Assembly (NCBI GenBank): GCA_002179805.1
Contig: NAVB01000040.1
Span: forward strand, 21,841 to 85,840
DNA length: 64,000 nt
Direction: 5' to 3'
Origin: Acanthamoeba lenticulata
Lineage: Eukaryota; Discosea; Longamoebia; Acanthamoebidae
Part shown: in pieces, positions 42,801-54,173 of the stretch
Numbering within the stretch: position 1 is the first letter of the stretch
How the letters are laid out: each line of letters starts with the position of its first letter
The notes under the pieces: generated by a model
Databases searched by the model: none
What the model was told of the DNA's origin: nothing
Seen by the model: only the letters and a program-made list of their open reading frames with translations
Translations under genes and position numbers: made by a program

Positions 42801-43095
42801 GAAGACGACACATCACCAAGGCAAGAGGCGGGGAGACGATGACGACAAGGCCTCGTCGCAACGATACGTCTTCTTTGAAGAGGACGAGGACGATGAGCAC
42901 GGGGAGGACGAGGACAAGGACGCGCGAAGCCACTTCATGGAGTACACCGAGGCCGAGTACGACGAGATGCAGCGGTCGCTCGTGCGGGAGGGGATGATGT
43001 CCCCGCCCGACGACGCGTCGCCCCTCATGCTCCGCGCCGCCAGCGACTCCGAAGCCTCGCGCTGGCACCTCGCCGAGAAGCACCTCTCCATCTGA
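39858..43095 (+). CDS. NCS1-family nucleobase/allantoin/thiamine permease
   Basis: Plasma-membrane proton or sodium symporter for nucleobases or related compounds. The start was located by reading back from the conserved region: exon 1 (39858-40004) encodes MKDETTHLLRRG, then VAIEDLYPTPPSRQTWSALD and FFSIW, the cytosolic NCS1 N-terminus. After a GTACGC...TTTAG intron, exon 2 starts at 40083: LSLSVNVSTYLFGSSLLAVG, LNWWHATLA. Then come VFLGNVVVLVPLLLNGYAGS, KYGIAFPVFLRSSFG, FAFNVWLGAQAIHSIILTLL and MVGAWSTMALNILDFTRFAK, the substrate-binding and ion-site helices of Mhp1-like carriers. The last exon reads ITANLVSPANDFSNINPDRI and has later helices. It ends in an unusually long, disordered, acidic/polar cytosolic tail of about 300 residues. 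An acidic loop lies between helices 10 and 11. Eight exons. Confidence 0.9.
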
Positions 43096-43195
43096 TTTTT
43101 ATTTTCAAGAATATTATTTTTGAATTTTAAAAAAGAGAGAAATGGATTTGTGGCATTTCTTTTATTCATTCGTCGAGAACAAATGCGAGGAGAGT

Positions 43196-44417
43196 TTACG
43201 AGTGCGACCAGGTCGGGTTGGCCTTCTCGATGAAGGCCTTCATGCCGGCCTTCTGGTCGTTGGTGGCGAACGTGCTGTGGAACACACGGCGCTCGAAGTG
43301 CACACCTGCGTTGGATGGTGTTTAGTTGTTGAGCATGATCGTCATCACCACTACCATCACCGTCATGAGCAAGACGATCATGGGCTCACGCACCCTCGTG
43401 GAGAGTCGACTCGTAGGCCTGATTGACGCACTCCTTGGCCATGGCCACGATGGGCTGCGAGTAGGAGGCCACCTTCTTGCCCAACTCCAGCGCGGCGTTG
43501 AGGAGCTGGTCCTCCGGCACCACGCGGCTCACCAGACCTGGTGCGCCGTCCTCGTCAGGTCAGCCGAAGCGTGGCAACATCACGTCACACACGGCGCACA
43601 CACGCACCGGACTGCTTGGCCTCCTCGGCCGACATGAAGTCGCCGGTGAGGATGAGCTCCATGGCCTTGGACTTGCCCACGGCGCGCGTGAGGCGCTGGG
43701 TGCCGCCCACGCCGGGGATCGTGCCCAGCTTGATCTCGGGCTGGCCGAACCGGGCCTTGTCGCCGGCGATGATGATGTCGCACATCATGGCCAGCTCGCA
43801 GCCGCCACCGAGGGCGAAGCCGTTGACCGCGGCGATGATGGGCTTGCGGATCCTGGTCAAGTTGTCCCACGACGAGAACATGTTGTTCTGTGTGTGCGCC
43901 GTCGATGGTTTGGTCCCAATCGAGTCAGCAAATTTGTTCCAAGATGAGCAGTGTTACAAAGATGGGCAGTAGGTACCTTGTAGGTGTCCATGTAGGTCTT
44001 GGTGGACATCTCCTTAATGTCAGCACCAGCGGCAAACGCCTTCTGGCTGCCCGTCACGACGATCGCGCCCACCTGCACCCAATTGTCCAGATGAGCAACA
44101 GCGCATTCAAAATGATCCGCAGCAAATCGTCCGGCAGTCCGTTGCTAGCGCACCTCGCTGTCCAGCTCAAATCGGCGAGCAGCGTCGTTGAGTTCGGTAA
44201 TGAGCTCATCGCACAGGGCATTGAGGGCCTTCGGGCGGTTGAGCGTGATCAAACCGACGCCCCCCTCCTTCTTTTCCACGATGATGTTGGTGTACTGGGG
44301 AGCAGCAGAGGTCTCGGTCGTGTACAGCCGGCGACTGGCACCTAGAGTCATGGCCATCGTGGGGCGGCGCACGCTGCCCATCGAGGACGTTCCAATCCGC
44401 GTAGCGCTACGTCTCAT
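43196..44417 (-). CDS. ECHS1: Mitochondrial enoyl-CoA hydratase
   Basis: Second enzyme of mitochondrial beta-oxidation; hydrates 2-enoyl-CoA. Start ATG at 44417 gives a presequence ([19 protein letters not shown], later [13 protein letters not shown]). The mature part begins [40 protein letters not shown]. Then [20 protein letters not shown] (oxyanion hole and CoA site), [40 protein letters not shown] and [20 protein letters not shown] contain the two catalytic glutamates (CELAM and the E of [12 protein letters not shown]). The last exons read [20 protein letters not shown], then [20 protein letters not shown] and [12 protein letters not shown]. About five introns. Full-length, with all catalytic residues present. 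Confidence 0.95.
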
Positions 44418-44673
44418 CTTTGTCTTTGCGAGTACAAGGGACACTAGACTCGCTTGAATAAAAGAAATAAATAAATAATAGGCTAAAGTCATCTTGTCGA
44501 CTGGTATTGTCCGCCAATCTTGTGGCTGACCATCTCGCCGAGCTGCCTCTCATCCCTCGCCATCGGAATCATGAACTTATCGAGCCTGCTTGCGTCTTTA
44601 CCAACATCGATGTTGCGGACCTCCGTGTGGGGAGTATCGACTTGTTGTTGGTAAAAACAAACAACAGTCAGGA

Positions 44674-46790
44674 CTAGGACGAGGCGTTGGGGAGCTGGGC
44701 GAGTTGGGCGCGTGCACGGTGAAGCACGTTGGTGAGGATCTGCTTGCGGCCCAAGCGTAGCACCACCGCACAGCGCCTGGCCCATCGCTTGCTTGCGACG
44801 TCCGCGGTGGAGGCGGGCTCGTCGCCAGCGATCCGCCTCTGTTTCTTCCTCTGATGTTGTGCATCGTCATCGTCGTCGTCGTCGTTCTCGTCTTCCGCAT
44901 CGTCGTCGTCAACGTTGCCTCCGCCCTCCAACCGGGCCAGCAGCTGCCGATCGTCGTCCAGCGTTGTCGGGTAGGCGGCGAGCAGCATGGAGGCCAACCG
45001 GATGACAAACTCGATCCGCTTGAGGTCGTGGTTGAGGACGACGTCCTCGTCGACGACAATCTTCTCGTGCTTTCGTTCGCGCACAAACTCGGCCTCATCG
45101 AGCAGATACACGCGCAGCGCCACTTCAAAGTTCCACGACAGCTCACCACTCGGCCAAGCGTAGAAGCTGTTTGTAATCCCCATAAATTAATAAATGAACG
45201 GATACATGAAGAATAACAAAAATAAATGTCATTGCACGTTGTGATGAAGCTCGATTACCCGGTGAGAAGCGCGGCATCGCGCAGGCAGGCATCCTTGGCT
45301 TCGCGCAGGCACACGTCCGCGTCGTCGAGCCACTGCGCGCACGAAGCGGAACGTCACGCCGAGGCTTACGTGAGCATGCAAAGTCGAGGGGAGGGGGAAC
45401 CTGGAGAGGATCGTCGAAAGTGTAGATCTCTTCGCTGTTGTCGGCGATGGCGAACCCGTAAAGGTGAATGAGCTGCTCGTTGCCGTGCTTCCCGTAGCAG
45501 AGGAAGGCCTGATCGGGTTTGTTTTGGACGAAAACGCGTCATTTCCTTGGCCTGATGGCCTTTCCTTTGCCCTCCCATCGGACGAACCTGCTGGCCAGCG
45601 GCAAAGGGCGTGTGGGTCACGATCTCGTAGCAGTCCGTCGCCGCGTTATACGCGCCAGTCGACTGCCACAGCGAGAAGACGTCAGAACTGTGACTGTAAA
45701 CGTCAACGTGCGGGTTCAATGCATACGTACATCAACGTTGGCGTGGTTGAGAAAGTCGGCGAATGGGACGAGCGTGTTGTGGTCCTGTCCCCGCCACGCG
45801 GTATGAGTGAAAGGCTGGCGCCATCATCAGGTGAAATGAGGCGCAGGCAGCTTGCCTGAATCGCCGGTGCGATGTCGATGTAGCACGAGCGCGTGTTGAT
45901 GACCGAGCTCGCCCACCACAAGTCATCCAGCGTCGGCTCGAACGGGCCATGACCGAACGACAGGAGGTGGTCTCGGTGCGGCTGGAGGAAGCGTAGCAGC
46001 GATTTGTGGAGGTCACGCAGCTCTCGTTTCTGCAGGTTGACCGTCTCTGGATCAGAGCACACAGTTGTATGTGAGTGCACAAAAGCTTAACATCATTCTC
46101 ATCACTATGAGAGGCTCTTCAACCTACAAAAGCCTCGCTCTGGGCCTCGAGCAGCTCGTCGTCGCCCCAGTACAGGCTCGTGGTGAAGGACGTCGGCAGC
46201 TGGCCTGATCAGCCAACAAACAGCCGTCAGTCGTACGTGTGCGACGGAACGACAAAGTCGAGGCGAGGCACGCACAGATGAAGGGATGCCAGAACGATGC
46301 CGGGCCCTTGTGGCGCTCCCACAGGAGGTGTAGACAGAGGACCTGCTGTGGGTGCAGCTGGACCGGCCCTGGTGGTGCACACACAGGCAAGCGCAGGGAG
46401 TGCTGCAGTGTTGAGTGCTGTGGTGGGAGCGCTCTGTGCGGCAATGCTGGAAGGGCGACGACGCACCGGTGGGCGGAGCCGTGTAGGGCAGCGAGCGGAC
46501 CAGGCGTCCGGCCAGCAGAGGCCCGAGCTCCGGACATCGCAGCGCACTGCGCGTGTTCATCAAGAGCCTACCCGGCACAGAGAGCAGCACTTCACCGGCC
46601 TGCCACGGAGGCTCGCGGTTGAGCGAAGGATGCTACGAGAAGGAGAAAAAAAGAGAGGGGTCGGAACTTGGATGGGCGCCAGAGCGAGCAGGCCTCTGCC
46701 ACCCTCATGGTCTGGGAATTGGTGGCAAGCGAGTTTGGAGCTGTCCGCAGCCCCAAACTGCTGCCACCACTTCGTGAACTCTGCCTCCAT
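44674..46790 (-). CDS. SETD4/Rubisco-LSMT-like SET-domain methyltransferase
   Basis: Protein-lysine methyltransferase with a split SET domain and a C-terminal substrate-binding domain. Exon 1 (start 46790) reads MEAEFTKWWQQFGAADSSKL, then GGRGLLALAPIQ, the conserved N-SET strand (GRG). Next exons give VLLSVPGRLLMNTRSALRCP, WERHKGPASFWHPFI and SFTTSLYWGDDELLEAQSEA. The core SET motifs are LWWASSVINTRSCYI, PFADFLNHANVDV (the NH of the SAM site), TPFAAGQQVFV and FLCYGKHGNEQLIHLYGF (the 'YG.H.NE.LL.YGF' block). The C-terminal exons read WLDDADVCLREAKDACL, then FYAWPSGELSWNFEVALRVY and MLLAAYPTTLDDDRQLLARL, like the Rubisco-LSMT substrate-binding domain, with an acidic insertion. The gene overlaps no other. 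Substrate unknown. Confidence 0.85.
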
Positions 46791-46918
46791 GCGGCCTTAA
46801 AATAAACGTTAAACAAAAGCGAAAAAACATTTTCTTTGCCATTTGTTAAGTTTTTTTGTAGTTTATGTTGTTTATGGTATGCAAAAGGCATATCGCGCCA
46901 AGCTGTCCAGAGAACACA

Positions 46919-47205
46919 TTACTCGTTGACCTTCTTGCGGGCCTCGCCCTTGAGGCGATCGGCCTTGCCCTCAGCCTGCCACTGCTCGTTGCCCAGCACG
47001 TTGCCGGCAGTCTCCTTGATGTTGCCCTTGACCTGCTCTTTGGTGCCGATGGCGCGCTGCTCGGCCTTGGCCGCCTCGAGCTCGGCGTTGCCCTTCTCCT
47101 TGCGGGCGAGGCCCTCGGCTGGTTGCCCAAGGCCCAGCCGACGTTCTCCTTGATGCCACCGACGGCCTTGTCAGTGTAGGCGGACGACTTCGACGGGTGC
47201 GACAT
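46919..47205 (-). pseudogene. CsbD-like small stress protein with apparent frameshift
   Basis: The ATG at 47205 opens SHPSKSSAYTDKAVGGIKEN and VGWALGNQP, the start of a CsbD-like repeat protein (in fungi described as a mismatch/cruciform-binding or stress-induced protein). One base is then missing at about 47117: the original frame turns into Arg/Ser-rich noise, while the next frame reads EGLARKEKGNAELEAAKAEQ, RAIGTKEQVKGNIKETAGNV and LGNEQWQAEGKADRLKGEAR, then KKVNE and a stop at 46919. Together the parts match the two-repeat CsbD layout ('KGNIKETAGNVLGNE') of about 95 aa. No intron can bridge the shift. Either a sequencing/assembly error or a recent loss of function; the otherwise perfect second half favours error or a very young mutation. 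Confidence 0.7.
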
Positions 47206-47470
47206 TGTTCTTCTGGTGAGTTGGTGAGTTGAGAGTTGGTCTTTGTTGTGTTGTTGTGATGTAGCTTATTGAGTTGTTGAACGAAAGAAGGGATCATCTG
47301 ATTTATAGGTGACCGCCACAAGCCTGGAGCAGTTGGGCAGGATTAACGCCATGAATGGTCATCCGAATTTCTTTAGATTTGATCCTAAAAGATAAGAAAG
47401 AGCGCTACTTCTCGGTTGAGAACACATCCTCCGAGATCAAGCTCTCGCTTGGCAGACCAAGGTTCTCTTC

Positions 47471-48999
47471 TCACTGACGGTCTGGCCAGGCCTTCCACAC
47501 TTCCTCGAAGCCCACACCGCGGTGGTCCCAGTCACGGACGGATGCCACGTGATCGAGCACCATCCGGGCCACGTTGAGGTACGTCTCCTGCTTGAGGAAC
47601 CCGATGTCGTGGTGGTGCTGATCAGCGTAGCTCAGCGCGCGCACGGTCTTGATGATATGCTCGTCCGGGCAGTGGCTCTGATCGAGCGCGTAGTCCCACG
47701 CGCCTAGCCAGCCGTTCTCATGGCCCTCCTGCGTTCCGTCGTTCATGACACGTCAGCATGGTGCTCACGAGAGGGAGGGCGACGAAGAGTTGGCCTGCGC
47801 ACCAGCTCCGGCCTGCGCGGCTTGTACGAGAGCAGCTGGTCGAGGTTAAGCTCTGGCCGGCCACGGGACACAAAGTAGCCCAGGTCGACCGCCATCTTGT
47901 CGCGCAGCAACTTGACCGCGTTCTCGGGCCGCAGCGAGCGCACAAAGACTGGCAAGAAGATGGACGACGTGACAGCGTGCATGCTGATATGATGATAATG
48001 GTAATATCATGTTGTCAGTCGTAATGGATCTAGGACAGGAGCATGAGGAATGGACGTACAGGAAAAAGTCAAAGACAATCTTCTTCTCGGGCCGCACAGC
48101 GCCGGCCATGACGGCCACGGCCAGCTGCTGCAGCTCGTGGGCCTTCTCGTGGACCTTGGACGGTGGACAGCTCCATTGCGCGGCGTGGGCCCGGATGATG
48201 GCGCCGCCGCCGCGGTTGAGGAGGGCCCGCATCTTGGGCTGGTCCTCAAGGGTCACCTTCCCGTCGAGCTGCTTCTCGGCCGCCACGGCCAAGGCGACCT
48301 CCTTGGCCGACTTGTCACCGAGAAGGTTCTCGTCGCCGTCGGCCATGAGCTGGGCGACCATCGGGCTGTGAATGGCGGCCTGGGCCAGGCCCTCGGCGAT
48401 CATGCAGTTGAGGTTGAACTCGAGCCCGTAGCCCAAGTGAATGAACGGGTGGTAGGCGCCAGCGAGGCACCTGGTGTAGAACTGGCTGCGTCGGCCCACG
48501 TCCTCTTCAAACATCCACCGCTCGAGGGTGCGCCGGCCGTCGCCGCCGTCCCGCTCTTCAATTTCGCGTGTGAAGAAGTCGAGGTAGTCGTGGTAGTAGT
48601 TGTCGTCGCCCCAGTGCTCCTCGATGTTGAAGCCTTCGCTGCGGTGGGCGGGCTTCATGGGCAGCTGGATGCGGGACTGGTGCGCGTGAATGGCGCGCAG
48701 GCGGTCGGCACTGGCGCCCAGCGCGAAGGCGGCCAGAAGATGGTGAGTGAGGTGATTGTGGAACCCATCTTTGTCGTTGAAGTAGATGTGATGCTGCCAA
48801 AAAAGAACAATTAAGACCAACCAAAATCTCGAGTAGCACTGTGAGGAGCACGCACATGCTTGTGGTTGTCCTCCAGGCACTCAGCGAGCGCTTGACGAGC
48901 GTCGTCTGTGATGCCAGGGAGCTGGAAGCCCTTGGGCAGGTGCGTGTCGGCCAGGTAGAAGGTGGGGGCCTGTGTGCTCTTCTGGCTTGTGGCTGCCAT
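47471..48999 (-). CDS. Questin-oxidase-like protein (DUF4243)
   Basis: Start ATG at 48999 (MAATSQKSTQAPTFYLADTH). Exon 1 ends ALAECLEDNHKH and exon 2 opens HHIYFNDKDGFHNHLTHHLL, then AAFALGASADRLRAIHAHQS and DDNYYHDYLDFFTREIEER, ERWMFEE and CLAGAYHPFIHLGYGLEFNL. The later part has VTSSIFLPVFVRSLRPENAV and YADQHHHDIGFLKQETYLNV. The FHNHLTHHLL.A..LGAS block and the AGAYHP.IH.GYG.EF block are the hallmarks of questin oxidases and their AflY-like relatives, cofactor-light Baeyer-Villiger-type enzymes of fungal polyketide pathways. No polyketide synthase or other pathway gene is nearby, so a biosynthetic role is not supported here. Four exons. The product is about 430 aa, the usual size. Confidence 0.85.
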
Positions 49000-49314
49000 T
49001 CTGGAGAAGTCGAGAAAAGAACGGTTTGGGGAAGATAGTATGTAGGTTTGTGCAGAGCTGCCGGTGGCCAGTAAGAGCGTGGACGAAGTGCGAGTGGTTG
49101 TGCGGAGCGTGTAGTGGGCGAAGCGAGTGCTTGTCCTTGAGCAAAGAAGCTTATGAGGAAACGAGACCACCTTCTTTTATGCACTTATTCCTCAGCCAAT
49201 CGCAGTTTTATGTCTTCTTTTTGCGCCCAACCGCAACTTTGGTGACTCGCCCTCGCCGTACACTGTGCCTGTGGGGACTGAGCGACCGCGTATCGGCAGC
49301 TGCCGCATGAGGCT
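49000..49314. promoter_or_regulatory. Promoter region of the questin-oxidase-like gene
   Basis: 315 nt between the questin-oxidase-like start codon and the stop of the next upstream gene, both minus strand. No supported ORF or named motif. Confidence 0.35.
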
Positions 49315-51228
49315 TTATTGTTCAGGAAGATATACATCGACATCAATCAGTGGGTCGACAGTCTTCAGGGAATGATAAAAACCCTTATCGCCAGACGAAC
49401 CACAACGCAAGTGATGATCGAAGAAGAGTTCGAGAAGGTTCACCCACGAGTACCACATCTCGACCAGCTCCGAGGATCCAAAATTCACCAGTGTCGGGCT
49501 CTGCGAAGATGTACATACTGAGCTGAGCACAAAGGAGACACGCCAGAAGAGCGGGAACGTACATCGATCAGCCAGCGCGGTAGGAGAATAGGACGACCTG
49601 GAAGTCGAGCGGCCAGGGCCCATGGCCAATCCGTAAAGTTTTGATGGCCAGTTCCTCTTGCTATGGCCAGGCATGCTGGGGCTGTCATCTTCCCCCTCGC
49701 CCCTTTCTTCTTCTTCTTCAAAAGGCGTTGGCCCTTGAACCAACGTGCCAAGTTTCTTGCAGCAAGCTGAGATTGCAGTCGTGCCACCGAATGAATGGCC
49801 GAATAAGCCCTGTGAAAGGAATCGAAGTAACTGTCAAACAGTGTGCACTTGGGTGTGGCGCAAGATGGAGGACGTACGACGCCTCGCTCAAGATCAAAAC
49901 GGCCAGTAAACATGTTTCCACAGTCCCGTTTTGTGCTTGTTCTCGTCCCAAAGCAGAAACGGAAGGGTGTCGTCCTCTTGGGCAGATCCAGTCCTACCTT
50001 CATATCTTTGAACACATTCATGGCTCCAATCCGGCGAAGTGTGTGTCTGAGGTTCTGGTGTCGTCTCATATCCGGCCCTGCAGTGGTTGGCCACTTGGTC
50101 AGTCACTGAACAGCCCGTCACTGGCTCTCCTGGTATACCTGGGGATGCTTTGTATGTGTCCTCATGGTAGACTGCAACAATGATGTAGCCTCTGCTGGCA
50201 AGCCTTTCACATATGGCAGTGTTTTTCTCTGGTACTCTGGAAAATGATGAAAAAGAGGAATCCACCAATGTACTGGCCCTGTGAAAGAAGGGATTGGGAC
50301 CCAACGTACCCAGCTTGACCATGCACATAAACCACCACTGGCCATTTATCCTTCTTTGTGGATAAGGGCGCCCTGTAGTGTGCGTTGCTGTTATGAAAAG
50401 GAAATGGCTTCAGTGAGTTGTTGTGTGGCCTACAAGCAATATAACAAACTACCATTCTGTGAGATGGAAAACTGGTGTTTTTTGCCATTCTTGTTGATTG
50501 TGAACGACTTGAATAACACTCAAGCGCTCTGCAACTAAGCTCCACCCACTACCAAATATTTCTGATGAAACAATCAGCATAAATGACAAAAAAAGAGACA
50601 AGAACATACCTTGATCTGGAAAGATGACATAGGGCGCCCTTGGGCATTGCTTGAACTCTGGATCATCACCATCAGTGGGATACCAGATCTTCACCCAGAG
50701 CTTTCTTTCATTCCATTCCAGTTCGTTTTTGTGCCAACTCTTGCGAGTCTTTTCCTTTTGCCTGTTGGGGAAAAAATGATAAGCTTGGCGAAAAGAGTGA
50801 GGAAGGAGAGCTTCGTCGCACCACCAGCAATCCATGAGGGTTCCCACCTGAAAACCTTCTTCAGGAAGAGAAGGGAGCAAAGGTACAGGGAAGACGATGA
50901 ACAGGATGATGGCGGTGATGACTGCCATAGCTCCTGTTACTTCCAGCAGTAGCCTAAACCACACAACTCTTGTTGTGTCAGTTCTCGCTCGTCACCACCA
51001 GAGTAGAGGGTATGAGTAAGTACCGGTGAAGGGCCAGAGGTTTGCCAACATGATAAAAAGGCTGGCGTATGCTGGGTAGAGCTGCCATATGGGCCACTCC
51101 ACCACAAGATGCACTACCAGCACAGCGAACGCCGACGCCAAGAGGACTATGCTGTCCCACTCATAAAAGGAGAACAGGGGTAAGAGAAGGACGTGACCAA
51201 GAAACAGCCACTCAAAGGGCCTGCTCAT
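49315..51228 (-). CDS. Membrane-anchored PAF-acetylhydrolase-like alpha/beta hydrolase
   Basis: Start ATG at 51228 (MSRPFEWLFLGHVLLLPLFS). The first exon encodes about four membrane helices (SIVLLASAFAVLVVHLVVEW; WQLYPAYASLFIMLANLWPF), followed by another helix in exon 2 (GAMAVITAIILFIVFPVPLL). The lumenal or cytosolic hydrolase part then reads RKLWVKIWYPTDGDDPE, APYVIFPDQG, HYRAPLSTKKDKWPVVVYVH and LASRGYIIVAVYHEDTY, like class II PAF-acetylhydrolases (oxyanion 'VVV..HG', then 'LAS.GY.V.AV.H.D'). The nucleophile elbow is GLFGHSFGGTTAISACCKKL (GxSxG: GHSFGG). The C-terminal exons (PTLVNFGSSELVEMWYSW onward) are less certain. Such enzymes hydrolyse short or oxidised sn-2 acyl chains of phospholipids. 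About seven introns. Confidence 0.72.
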
Positions 51229-51374
51229 CTTGTGTTCTTCTCTCCTCTTCACGGTAACGAAACGAAAGTCCTCTTAACTGCCGTTAGGACTCGAAAAATG
51301 GCAATTTTTGGATAAAAAGAATAAAAGATCCAAATATGTTGCATTTATGTTACGTTTTCATGTTGTTGTTAGTG

Positions 51375-54173
51375 TTAAACGAGGCCATCCTCTGAAGCCT
51401 CGTGCATGCAAGGGACCACCAGGTCGTGGTACTTGTCCAACACCTGCAAAGAGACGACGCAACAGCGTCAGGGGCGAGTGTGTAAGAAAGAGAAAAGAGG
51501 AAAAGGAGAGACCTTTTGGAGGTCGTCCCGCGTGATGCCCATTCGCCACAGGATCTCCTCGATGTGATGATACCCTCGGAACAGCGGGCACAACCGCAGG
51601 AAGAGCTTGTAGATCATGCTCCCGTCGTTGAGCTTGTCCAAATACGCCGCTTCATACGGCAGGAGCGGCTGCGGCGTCAGCGGGTAGGTCACCTCGTCCC
51701 GTCGCGCCGGGACGCCGTTCTCCTTCTCCTCTTCGTCTTCCTCATCATCGTCATCCAACACAACCACATCAGAGACAAGCGGCTTCTTTGTCGCCGCCGC
51801 GACGCTGCCGTTGCTCGCGCTCTGCGGGGCAGAGCCGGACGAGGAGACCCAGCCGCGCCGCCACGAGTGTCGGTCGCCGTCCGGTGGAGCGTCGCCGGGC
51901 CGGCGTTCGACCTCACGCACGTACGGGCCGACGCGGTCGCCGACCTCGGGCGTCGGAATAGCGAGGAAGAAGTAAGTGTTGAGCTCGACGATGAGGTCGT
52001 GGCGCAGAAGCCACATGACCACATTGAGAAAGTCCTTTTGCTTGTTGCCCGCCAGCTTGTGGGCGTGGCCGACCAGCGAGAGCGGCGTCGAGAAGTCGCG
52101 CAGAACCTCGGCCAGCCGGAAGTTGAGGAAGCTGTGCGAGAAGGACTGGTCGAGCGAAAGCAGGTAGTTGGAGTAGAGGTCGCTCTTCTTCTTCATCCGC
52201 GAGTTGATGATGAAAATCGAGGGCTGCGCGAGCGACTTGATGAGCTTGCCCTTCTTCCAGTAGATCAAGTGCGCCGCCATTCGGTAAATGTGCGGCAGCG
52301 GGATGTAGGTATCGTAGTTGATTTCCTGTAATAAGATAAGATCAGTAATTGTAATTCTAAATAAATACTAGTCATAGAAAATCAAAGACTTGCCTGGAAA
52401 GACTTGAGAGGTTGTGTTGGGGTGGATTGGAGCGCGTTGATGAAGAGCTTGAGCGTGGGTGAGGCGTCCTGCGGCAGTGAGTCAAGGATTGCGGACCGCG
52501 AGCCTGCCCCTCATGAAGGTGAGCACAACTCCCCCATAATGTAGAGGACAAGGACAAGGCCATAAGGCGGGAGCAGAAATACCGAGGAGAAGGAGGGTAT
52601 GGTAAGGCCGGATGGGGAAGAGCGGGTGCTTGAGCGAGTCGTCCAGGGACAGGTGGAGGTCGACCCACCGGTTGAGGCACAGACGGACCTGCCCGTGATC
52701 CGAGAGGCCGTGATAGATTTCGCGCAGCTCGTGCGCGAGGGCCGACGTGTTGAGGATGTCGTCGGTCAGTTGCTGGTGGTCTGATCATAGCAGCACGAAA
52801 AAGTGAGCCACGGCCAACAACAACGACAACAACGGACGGGAAGGCACCTGGCGGCTTCTCGCCCTCCTTGGAGTTGGAGATTTTCCAGAGCCATCGCTCG
52901 CGGATGGCCAGCATCGCCTGCACTTCCGACGCGAGGTAGCCGCAGCGGAACTGCTCGTGTTTGAGCGCGTTTACGAGCTGGAGCACGGCCTCGCGGTACA
53001 TCTGGTACCGCCTGCCGTGATCCCGCTGGGCCTCTTCCTCGGTGATGACAAAAATGATGTTGAACGTGGTGAGTTCGTCTTGCACCGTGCCGGCGATCTC
53101 GGCATCGCCGCCCACGCTGTTGCGGCGGTGACTCGGGCCGACGCCACCGCTGTGTCGCATGGACGAGACCTTGAGCACGTTTACCGCCTTGGGCTTTTTG
53201 TCCGGGTCGTTCAGCAGCACCGGGTAGCCCACGAACCGCGTGTTGTCGATCGACAGCTCAAAGTGCTGCCCCGCCAGCGATCGCTTTGGACTGTCCGTAA
53301 CAAGCGCGTGTGCACGGTGAGTCTCCCGTCCTCGCGCTATGGCTTTACACGGTACGTACCTGACGAACGGGGCGAGGATGACGGAGGACATGTTGTAGGG
53401 CGTGCCTTCCCACTGCAGCCGGTTGACGATGGGCGGGTCGTTGCTCCCGTCCTCCTTCCGGTTGCCCACCGTGGACTGCACACACAACCGCAACTCGGTA
53501 TTGTCAACAACGTGCCGACTCAGCAGAGCGCAAGAAGGAGAAGCCGCACCAGCGTGCGACGAACGCCCGAGACCGCGCCCAGATTGACTGGCTGGGTCTG
53601 GCTGCGCGCCGGCGGCATACGTGCCCGGCCGCCCGCGCCTCCGCCACCGGCCCCACCGGGACCACCTCCGCCGCCGCCCACGCCTCCACCACCCACGCCG
53701 CCTGGGCCAGACTCGCCGGGGACGTGGAAGCGCGTGGTGTAGGCACGGAGCGTCTCCTGCGTCACGGCACTGCGGACCACCTCGGGATAGCGGAACACCA
53801 GTTGATCGCCTCGCTGCGTGCTGTGGCAGACAAAGATTATGCCGAGGAAACCCTCCTCGCGGCTGCCTTCGTCGTCGCCTGACAGTCCGCGGCCATTGGC
53901 GAGATAGTCGTGTGATTTGAGGCTGGAGCGGCGGCGGCCACCCCCGCCCGCCTGCCTTCGGTGGTGTGGATTATCGTCCTCACTTGTGTCCTCATCCGTG
54001 GCGCTGCTGTGACGCGGCAAGCGTCGTCTCCCCTGATGATCAATCTCCTCTTCGTCTGTCGACGAATCATCATCGTCGTCGTCATTGGGTGGATGGATCA
54101 CCTCGTGCTGAGGTGCAAATTCCACTGCGCGGCTGCCGCCAACCCGCCCTCCTCCCCTTGCAGGCCTCTGCAT
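51375..54173 (-). CDS. NPRL3: NPRL3, GATOR1 complex subunit
   Basis: Homologue of nitrogen permease regulator 3, which with NPRL2 and DEPDC5 forms GATOR1, the Rag-A GAP that restrains TORC1 at the lysosome when amino acids are scarce. Start ATG at 54173 (MQRPARGGGRVGGSRAVEFA), followed by an acidic linker and GFLGIIFVCHSTQRGDQLVF with RYPEVV, the longin-type N-domain. Further exons: FELSIDNTRFVGYPVLLND, LTTFNIIFVITEEEAQRDHG, LVNALKHEQFRCGYLASEVQ, then LAHELREIYHGLSDHGQVRL and LPHIYRMAAHLIYWKKGKLI. The C-terminal winged helix region has VVMWLLRHDLIVELNTYFFL and AYLDKLNDGSMIYKLFLRLC, ending VLDKYHDLVVPCMHEASED. Gly/Pro-rich and acidic insertions enlarge it. Eight or so introns. Divergent from RMC1. 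Confidence 0.9.

Noticed and set aside
41398..43083. Long minus-strand ORFs (188 and 332 codons)
   Set aside because: Complement of the transporter's last exon; hydrophobic and Val-rich because of codon complementarity.
44793..45216. Plus-strand ORFs of 70-120 codons near 45 kb
   Set aside because: Antisense of the C-terminal exons of the SET-domain gene; the acidic Asp run produces Val/Arg-rich shadows.
49641..50183. 180-codon plus-strand ORF
   Set aside because: Overlaps the PAF-acetylhydrolase-like gene on the opposite strand, which has the GHSFGG nucleophile motif; the plus frame has no motif.
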